A stretch of DNA of 64,000 nt, from positions 66,057,427 to 66,121,426 of the forward strand of contig OW387134.1 in NCBI GenBank assembly GCA_936440205.1. Direction: 5' to 3'. The notes beneath the pieces were generated by a model. It was not told where the DNA came from and did not search any database. It was given only the letters and a program-made list of their open reading frames with translations. The DNA comes from Lepidonotus clava (Eukaryota; Annelida; Polychaeta; Phyllodocida; Polynoidae). Of this stretch, positions 56,031 through 64,000 are shown piece by piece (the stretch's first letter is position 1; the number at the start of each line of letters is the position of its first letter). The position numbers and the translations under genes are program-made.

Positions 56031-57146
56031 GATGTGACTATTCCCATCCACAAAATCTCGTAGATTTTCTTCTTTTAATTATTTTATTTTCTTTTATCGA
56101 TTGTCAAACTGTCCGAATGTCCGTCTAACACATATTTAAAGGTATTATAGATGAATAAACTGTATTAGGAATAGTTTTAGTATGGTTTCTCAGTGAACTG
56201 TTATGTCCACGAGATTTCATGGATTTATTTTGGGCAGAATTTTCTCATCTTGGCCCCTAAAACAAATTTCGTGGATGTTTCTTGGTCTGAATTCCAGGAG
56301 TTAGTACAGTACATATTAATGTTATCAGGAACAATCCATTAAATATGCATATATGTTTAGTAGGACACGCATATGGCCCTGGGAGCCCTGGGTGACATGC
56401 CTATCACCACGACGCAAGTTGAGATAATACTTGCCATTTGTAAATTGCTTTCATATAGTTCGCCCCATCAACACTTCTATTCTTGGTCCCTGCCCAGCTA
56501 GGAACATTAACTTCCGATTGTCTTCATCTATTGCTTTCTAGGGAAGTCACATCGTAAAAAAGCACTACTCCGGCAATAATAATGAATAACAATGACGTCT
56601 TTTTCAAGTTACATTGTCACGTCAAGATATATTGTCACACACAAAAAATATATTGTGACATCTTTGTTACTCTGAGCCTAGCAGTCCTAGGAGTCGGGAC
56701 CTTTCATTCGTAATCACTATTTCATTCTGAAATTTACAAATTAGTATTGGAGAATGGCAACAACCATGGCGCACCCGTAAGTGCCATGTCAATATTATGA
56801 ATATTATGGTATTTCCTTGCACTACCTATTAGCTCATTTGTATCATAGGAACTCTTTTTCAAATATAACTCTACAGTACAAATGAAAGCAGATGCCTTCA
56901 CTGTAGATGGGACGTGTCAATGTTCATGTCCATCTGATGATTCGTACAAATAATAATGAAGGGGCTATTCGTTGCCTACAATGCTTCACATGTTCCTTAT
57001 ATACTCACACCTGTTAATCTATGGCGTTATATGTTCAGTGAACAATAACAAATTTTGCTTTATGATGTCATTTTCAAGATCACTTGCCTATGTCAATTCA
57101 ACCGGCATCAAAGGCTGGTTTATAAACCACATATTGACATAATGTT
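56031..57146. other. No gene seen
   Basis: AT-rich intergenic sequence with no supported element. Confidence 0.5.
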
Positions 57147-57317
57147 CAGAGGCAGATCCAGGATTTCCAGAAGGAGGGGATCAGCATATAGGCTAAGTAC
57201 TAAAAATACATGTATTTGAACACACGCACGCAACATTGTCCCCTCTTTTCCTAGTTTAGGGGTCCACCAAAAGGAGGGGGTCAGGACCCCCTAGACCTCC
57301 CTCTGGATCCGCCCCTG
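57147..57317. mobile_element. hAT-like MITE
   Basis: CAGAGGCAGATCCAGGAT and CTGGATCCGCCCCTG are inverted ends, flanked by ATGTT on both sides. Another end (CAGTGGCGGATTTAGAGTG) begins at 57325 and runs into a C run. Confidence 0.8.
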
Positions 57318-57704
57318 ATGTTACAGTGGCGGATTTAGAGTGGACGCAATGGGCGACCCCCCCCCCCCCTCTCCTGTTTCAGGCAAAATATTAACGTTGT
57401 TTATGTAAAGTTCTCGTATCTGGAGGTTCCAGTGGAAAACATCCCTCCCCTTTTAAGATCTGTGGATATAAGTCTCCCTGATTCACATACAGGTCGTATA
57501 ACCTCTCGGTAACGGTAACATGATTACTAATTCGGGTAACTGACTTCGTGAATAGTTAATTCACGATCGCAGTAAAATCGATTTTCAATAGCTGTACGAG
57601 AGCGAAGACTCAAGCCTGGCTGTTCACCTGATTAAACATCCAGGTTTTCTTTACCTGCCTAAGGCATAGTCTTCGCATCAATACAGCCTGATTTAAACAA
57701 TTCA

Positions 57705-57819
57705 ACATGTATCATATATATACATTATATATACTTATATCATATATATACGTTATATATACATATATAGCCGTTGTGGGGTTGAAGACCTTCACATCAA
57801 GTCTATTATATATATATAA

Positions 57820-57856
<37 letters not shown>
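57705..57856. repeat. TA microsatellite
   Basis: Two blocks of (TA)n around 57715-57770 and 57808-57856. The 65-aa and 68-aa frames here are artefacts. Confidence 0.95.
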
Positions 57857-57858
<2 letters not shown>

Positions 57859-58909
57859 CTTATACAGACACATGTACACACACGCTGTGTCTTGTGTCTT
57901 GTGAATTATCCGATTCAAACCCTCATTCTAGTAAAAATAATTCTCAGGGGTGACCTTAGTCATTCAATGATAAACATTCTAACCTACTGATCTAATTACA
58001 ACTGATTTTCGAGCATAATATTATTATCTGTCACATATATACTTTATAAACCGTAGAATTACGATTGGAACTTTATAATTATCGTAAATTGAGTTTTTTT
58101 TTATGCAAAAACAAATATGTCCTTACCTTGTCAGCTGTGAATCCATCTGGTAAGTTCATGCACCAACCACACGCTCTCCACCCGCTGGTTGCTAAAACAG
58201 TCAAATAATAAAATAACGATGTCCTGGCATTGTTCCTGTGGTCCTGGTCCTGCTGTGAATGGACTATCAGAGTTCTGGCGTACGAGGTACATACACGTGC
58301 AGTGTGTGGCCGTTATGAGGGACTGACCGACCTATGGTGGTCAGTTATGACTCGCGCTGGCCCCTCTCCATATCCACTTTGATATAGCTGGGGGGGGGGG
58401 GGGGGCGGGGGAGCGGAAGGCCAGGCAAACCCAAACAGCGGGCACTTGTTCAGTTAGGCCAAAAAAACAACATTGTAGTGTTCAGGTAACCCGACCTGCC
58501 CTAAAAATTTGGCCCTACCCATTTCCTTCTTAAGGAACTTATATGATTTGATAGAATTGACTAAAACAACATGGAACAGCATGTAGATGCCCAGGACATG
58601 TATTTCAGATCCGAGGAATTGGTTTGTAGAATGTTAGAGACTGTTTCGATAAAGATTTCTATTTGCTTGATTGGGTAAAGTTAAAAGCAACAACAACAAA
58701 TTAAATCGACCTACCTACCTACCCTATTTTTCGACCTATGTTACATGGGCACAACTTCTTTGTGTGGCCTTACGTCTAGCCATCTTCATCAATACTTCAC
58801 GTGTTGGCACCTCTCTGTAGCTTGGGAAAACTGAAGTAGTCACGACTTTTTATCCTGATTATTTGTCGACAATATTTTGAAGGAGCATTGAGTTTCCTCT
58901 TTTTGAAAG
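57857..58909. other. Possible 5' region of the PhoD-like gene
   Basis: A minus-strand donor at 58127 and GC-richer DNA up to about 58420, with a G run at 58391-58406. A promoter here is plausible because the gene reads leftward, but no core promoter element is clear. Confidence 0.3.
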
Positions 58910-59115
58910 TGCTATGTTGTAATGGTAATGCTTGAGAAAAGACAATTACGTCATTACAAAATGCTAAGATATGAGTTGTAGATTTTTAAAAGGAAATTCA
59001 TATTGTATTGGTAGCGTCGTAGAGAGACAATATCATTACAAAAATGGTAAGATATTAAGTTATACCTTTTTGAAAATTCATGTTGTAATGGTACTGCTTT
59101 AGCAAGGACAATTAG
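58910..59115. repeat. Three-copy tandem repeat, ~84 bp
   Basis: GTANTGGTANNGNNNNAG.N.GACAAT recurs near 58918, 59004 and 59086, separated by AAAATG.TAAGATAT...TTTTNAAAATTCAT. Confidence 0.75.
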
Positions 59116-61866
59116 ATCCAAACTCTTGTGAATCAAGGGTTTTATACGGCAACTCCCGATTAAAAAAGATGCGTTATGATGATACAGGCACGTACATAGG
59201 TAGTTTGAGTGACCTATTTAAGGTCTAAGTTTGGAAAAGTTATTTTTCGCACACCAATGTATCAGAGGATACAATGGTTGTGATGGTTGAGACTCGATCT
59301 ATTTCCGTCGAAAGCCTTTAAAAGAATACCTTTGCACCTCGGGTCATCTGAACAAATTTCAAACCTCCGTTGGGTCACCGGTGCGATTATGTAATCAGAA
59401 AAGGTATTGTGAATTTTCGTAGTGTGATAAAACGCATGATATTTTAAGTTGGTTTTAGTAGATAAAATGGTTGATCTTTATCCAGCAGAGTTCATTTCCA
59501 GCAAAGACAAGCAAACAGATATTTAACACAAGGTATAGGAGGCCACATATGTAACAATATGTTTGTGATACGTTATAGATTGGCAATAGAAATACTTTGA
59601 AGCATATGTGCCCTGACTAACAACTATTGCAAAAGTTACTAGCTATCAGGCATTATTGTAGTAATTGTTGAAGATGATTAGTCAAATGCGTGAATTTGTT
59701 AACTATAATAAAAGAAAAACTAATGGTCATCATGCATCAACAACTTTGACAAAACCTATTTTACCATGGCATTTGGATTAGAAGGTTTTTATTTCAATTC
59801 ATAAAACACATGTTAGTGTTTGTATATAATGAACTAGCATGTGATGTCATTATTATTCTACATGGATACATGCCAAGTTTAGTATCGTTAATCCAAATGA
59901 GGTTATCAGTGTGGACAGAGACACCCACTGCATACATTTCTGATCACGCATATTGCATCCATTCTGTCGGGTGTACCCAACGCCAATCAAGCTTAAACTA
60001 CCTAACACACATTGTGTAATGTTTCATAACCGATTTGGGTCTTCCAAAACAACATATGGACAGTCCAATGATAGTTATTATAATAGTGGAAATATTGTAC
60101 AAGATTATCTTATCTTACTTGGTATGATTATCGTAGAACCCTCCCCCCTCTAGGGACGCATTTGAGAAATATTTTGTACGATTGTAAATCCTGTATGAAT
60201 AATCATTGATGATGTATGAATAACATGATTATTTATTTTGAAAAGCTCTAGTGAGCATCATATATACGGATAATATTAAAACAGTTTCAGAATTGTTATC
60301 CTTTAATTATAATTATAGAAATTGATTGGTAATATCTATTTGTAATTTACAATTGGACCATCCTCTTCCAGAAATCTAATATAGAAAACACTTTTTCAAC
60401 AATTATCAATCGGTTTCAACTGCATTTTGTGATCAATGCAGTCAATTGGATATTGACAATTCATTGCAGACTAATCAAGGGTCAATAAATGGTCACGTGC
60501 TATCGAATATCTAGTTCAAACCCCTACAATATAAAACTAACTGAAGCGTTGCCATTTCACACATAGTATATGATATTACATAATGTACCATCTGAATGCC
60601 AAGTATACAGGTTCGTTTAATGTAACAAAACCTAACAGTATTTTATACGGTTCAATGCAGCTTTCCATTTTATTGAATATGTATATACGAATATGTATAT
60701 TCAATAACACCCTTACTTTATTGAATATCATATTTCGTAATACCCACTCAATTCCTGTGGCGAACACTGAATAGCAGGAGAACAGTGTAATCATACTTTG
60801 CAATTCGTCCACCTTATGACGTCCAATCCAAATACCTTTACAAAAAGACGTCCATATTTTACTTGAGACAAAGAAAAGTTTCATTTTCAGGAATGATGAA
60901 AAAATCCTTGTATATAGTTATTGATTAGCAGTTTTTGAAAAGGGTGAATAAGTGCATACGGAGCAATTTTTTATATTCCGGTTTTTAAGATTAATATTGA
61001 TAACCATCTCAGTCTGAAATTCAGGTGTGTTCTTCAACAATAAGCCTAATCAAATATAACAGAGACCATGTATGTTATTTTATATCTTTTTATTACCATT
61101 TCTTCTTAAAGGACATAAGTGCTTCCAGAAAGAAGTGATATTACAAAGAAACAATTGATCACATAGACGGTTCACTCTCACTCTGTGGCTATTTCATGAT
61201 CAGTATAAGCTGGTCATGTCAATGTAGGTATTTTTTGAGTTTTGAAATTACTATTGTCCATTAATACATATTTCAATACCTATAAATTTGCAAGCTCATA
61301 CCTTTGACTGCCCGTTCTTTCCGATCTAGACTATTTCGTCAGAATAAATGACTCGTGGATCAGGGTAGCATTCCATTAAAAAAAGTGATAATCGTGTTTA
61401 AGATAAGATACGATACCAAAAAAATGTTATCGCCATTTGGATTTTTTTCTTCCTCATTTTTAATCAAAATCAAACTACATAAGCATCATTCCTTGGTCAC
61501 ATACATATATTTTCATATATTGCTCTTTTGGAAAAAAAGCATAATGTTTAAAATCGCAATATCTTGAAAGTATTGTCACGATACTGCAGTGAGGCCTTGG
61601 CGAAAAATTTTCGAGTATCGAGAAAGTTTTATGGACGTCCTTTTACTTGTGATAGTTATTAATTACACTTCACATGTTGTGCTGGCAGAGACCACGCGCG
61701 CCTGATTATCCAAGAAGTTGTAATAACATTAATTATACTGTTTTTTTGTTGGATGGTTGACCTGCCGTTGGCTTGCAGCCCAAACCCGTGTCCTTGATAT
61801 GGGAAATGGGCGAGTATTTAATGTAATGACATATGTAAGTCACCTCAAGGGAGTGCCCAAAACTTG
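59116..61866. other. No gene seen
   Basis: Long AT-rich intergenic stretch. Frames of 60-102 aa lack coding signature. Confidence 0.5.
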
Positions 61867-62060
61867 AGGCCGTATTCCACTATACGATGTTTGGCACAGT
61901 ATTTCTAGAAATCCCTCGATTACTGGCAAAAAAGAGAGCCAAAGATCAACAGACAGTCACAACTTTTGGGGTGCTTCCAAACATCTTGAGGTGGAATATA
62001 CCTTCAAAGGTTCGTGATCTTGGTCATCCAAAGAATCGGGAGCCAACAATTGGGAGTCTT
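61867..62060. mobile_element. AGGCC MITE, left part
   Basis: AGGCCGTATTCCACTATACG and CAAACATCTTGAGGTGGAAT are recognisable. It is the reverse of the right half of 24187-24470. The far end is not clear. Confidence 0.5.
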
Positions 62061-62884
62061 CCTACCAATACTTACCAACATGTTTGTAAATATTGAGAGC
62101 TCTGCTCCCAACCTTTCAAGACTGACATCAACACACTTCTGAAGTTTGGTCCCGACGTTTGGCATTCTTTAGTGTTTCCTATAGAGGAAGAAGGGTTTTG
62201 CAAGACACATGCATGCAGAGGAAAACAACAGGCGACTTGTTCCATGCATGTGACACTTTATTTGAGAACAATAATTTATCAGCGGATACAAACATACTCG
62301 TGAAGGCACATTGTTTATTAATGTCATATGAAATTATGTTTCATTAGTTTCAACATCAAATTAAATTCGGGTCCAATTACTATCGTTGTCTTCATAGGGC
62401 CTTTAACTTTGTATAGAGAAACGGCATGTTTGTAGAGAAAGGGGCATTCCATTAAGCAGGCCTACGTACGCATCAAGGGGGGAAGGGCGTCTGGATTTTT
62501 GTTTTTAAATATGCGTATGCTATAGTGCAAATCCAATGCATATTTTTGGCCTAGGGGGGCTGGGGGGGTGGGTTCTGAGATTTTTTAGTATAAATGAGTA
62601 TACGTACTAAATGACAGGCGCAAAACTGGGCACATTGTATCAGGCATATTATGGTAAATATCACAAAAATTATGTTTTTGTTTTTCTGCAGATCGAGAAT
62701 GTATCTAGACGAGAACAAACGCAAATATTTGTGTGTAATCATTTTCCTCGATCAAATTCTTATTTGCGTGCTGGTAGCAGCCCCTAGTGGTACACAAGTG
62801 AAACAATAAACTAACCTCATGTGTGTGGCGCCCCCTTCTTGATGTGAACATCATTAATCTACTCCTATGTTAACTGTACAGTAA
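62061..62884. other. No gene seen
   Basis: Nothing supported apart from a CTCF-like site near 62780. Confidence 0.5.
62775..62792 (-). promoter_or_regulatory. CTCF-like motif, minus strand
   Basis: The minus strand reads TACCACTAGGGGCTGC. Motif match only. Confidence 0.3.
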
Positions 62885-63097
62885 AGCCCCATACCCACTA
62901 GGCGATTTGACCGGCGACTTGGGACAGGCAACTGGCAGAATCGCTGGTAAAATCGTTACCAATGCAGATCACCTGTTAGTATGTAATATTGAATGTTACA
63001 TTCTAACAGATGATCTGCATTGGAAATGATTTTACCAGTGATTCTGCCAGTTGCCTGTCCCCAGTCGCCGGTAAAATAGCCTAGTGGGTATGGGGCT
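62885..63097. mobile_element. Near-perfect palindromic AGCC-family MITE
   Basis: 213 bp between TAA (62882-62884) and TAA (63098-63100). AGCCCCATACCCACTAGGCG at the left pairs with the right end, and pairing continues almost to the centre (AGATCACCTGTTAG / CTAACAGATGATCT). It is the youngest-looking copy in the window. Confidence 0.95.
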
Positions 63098-63112
63098 TAA
63101 GTGTGTTAGTTT

Positions 63113-63775
63113 GAACCACCAGATCCAGTGGTTCTGGAGCACTGGGTTATTTCATCCTTGCTCCTAGAGGATTGAATCCATGAGATAGTAGAGACCATAC
63201 CCCTAAACTTTTACCAAGGCAGGTGTTCCTTTATATGCAGTGCCCCATAGGCAGGGCACTACATAGAATCCCAGACAAGCAGCGACGTAACAAGAACCTT
63301 CTGTGACTTTACTTTTTTAGTTAGTCTGAAACCTATCCAATTGTCACGTAACAATAAAATTGTTTGAGGTAAATATACAACTTATCAAAAAAGAATGTTA
63401 TAATAATGTTTTATTTTGGTCAAGTTGTGACCTAACTAATAAAGAATGTTATAATAATGTTATTATAACATTACAAGAACGCCACAATAATGTTACAGTG
63501 TGACGTTGCAATGTTAGGTTCTAAAGACGTTTTTATGTGCCATCAAAATAACGTAACAAAAACCAAAGCGACCTAACCAGAACATTATAATCACGTTATT
63601 ATAACGTCATATTCCTGCTTGGGATGGCTGATAGCACTAGGTCGTTGGTAATCCTGTCATTGACCACAGGGAGAATTTCTAATACCACAACAGCAGGACA
63701 AAGACTTGGACTGCCAACCTTCAGATGACAAAGCCAGCACTGTACCACTATGCGGTGTGACACCAGAACACCCTA
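63113..63775 (-). mobile_element. SINE, reverse orientation, split by a foldback element
   Basis: The body (63275 back to 63113) matches the 13771 SINE: AAGGAACACCTGCCTTGGTA and GGTATGGTCTCTACTATCTC. The tRNA-like head lies beyond the insertion, 63775 back to about 63690, with an A-box-like TAGTGGTACAGTGC and B-box-like GGCAGTCCAAGTC. Confidence 0.65.
63276..63626. mobile_element. CAGC foldback MITE inside a SINE
   Basis: The left end CAAGCAGCGACGTAACAAG and right end ACGTCATATTCCTGCTTGGG are inverted. The interior is mostly repeated ATGTTATAATAATGTT-type blocks. Confidence 0.72.
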
Positions 63776-64000
63776 CATGATTATAGAGTTATATAACATG
63801 CCTGTTTAACGTATTCGTACTTAGTTCTATGTAGATAATTGTAGATTGTAGCTCATTTTTTGGGTCATATAGTGTAAGCTTTCACAATTTAGAAGCTCCG
63901 TTCCATTTCGTGGAAATTTAGGGAAACTTTGGTGGAAAAGAAGAATATAATGTTTATTAGAATTGGCCCAGATGCAATTGTTTTCCAAGCCTTCGCTGTT
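63776..64000. other. Unassigned window edge
   Basis: AT-rich, no feature recognised. Confidence 0.4.

Noticed and set aside
58127-58160. Extra coding start (MNLPDGFTADK) joined to the PhoD exon
   Set aside because: Joined through the acceptor at 55176, the phase does not match the PhoD frame; at most an upstream non-coding exon.

Overview
This window is eukaryotic, most likely a marine invertebrate (mollusc-like or another lophotrochozoan, possibly a non-vertebrate deuterostome; the sequence alone does not settle it). The reasons are: GC-rich exons set in AT-rich DNA with GT-AG introns and one U12-type intron; an ADAM10/Kuzbanian-type gene; a PhoD-like phosphatase gene; and dense small non-autonomous DNA transposons and tRNA-derived SINEs. 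There are no operons, rRNAs, stand-alone tRNAs or CRISPR arrays.

Layout. 1-32.1 kb holds no exon I can support. It is tandem repeats, microsatellites, SINEs and many 180-340 bp palindromic MITEs, with short GC-rich islands between them. 32.1-44.5 kb (+) carries the last eight coding exons of an ADAM10-like membrane metalloproteinase: the end of the catalytic domain, disintegrin, cysteine-rich region, transmembrane helix and a long cytoplasmic tail. The pro-domain and most of the catalytic domain must be encoded upstream of what I could find. 44.5-51.3 kb is the presumed 3' UTR plus intergenic DNA. 51.36-55.08 kb (-) is a complete five-exon gene for a 529-residue PhoD-like metallophosphatase, converging tail-to-tail on ADAM10. 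55.3-56 kb (+) is a 5'-truncated LINE. 56-64 kb is intergenic, with hAT-like and palindromic MITEs, a TA microsatellite and a SINE split by another element.

Main observations. (1) Introns 1, 2 and 3 of the PhoD-like gene are homologous to each other from splice site to splice site, although the exons around them are unrelated. Introns 2 and 3 are flanked by short direct repeats, so the 3' AG looks like a copy of the exonic sequence at the 5' junction. This is the signature expected of introner-like elements, meaning introns made by transposon insertion. Intron 4 also has element termini at or near its splice sites. (2) The ADAM10-like gene contains a textbook U12 AT-AC intron. (3) The same gene has three independent tandem arrays (periods about 230, 157 and 99 bp), each duplicating an exon edge together with its splice site. 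These create clusters of decoy donors or acceptors.

MITE families. The commonest ('AGCC family') has ends beginning AGCC or AGGCC followed by a CCAC motif, and TAA/TTA target duplications as in PIF/Harbinger. A second ('CAGC foldback') has ends like CAGCCAAGG-TGYGACGT. There are also two TCTCCC-ended copies, hAT-like CAGNGGCGGATCC copies and a TA-flanked 718 bp TIR element. Element coordinates are read by eye and may be off by a few bases.
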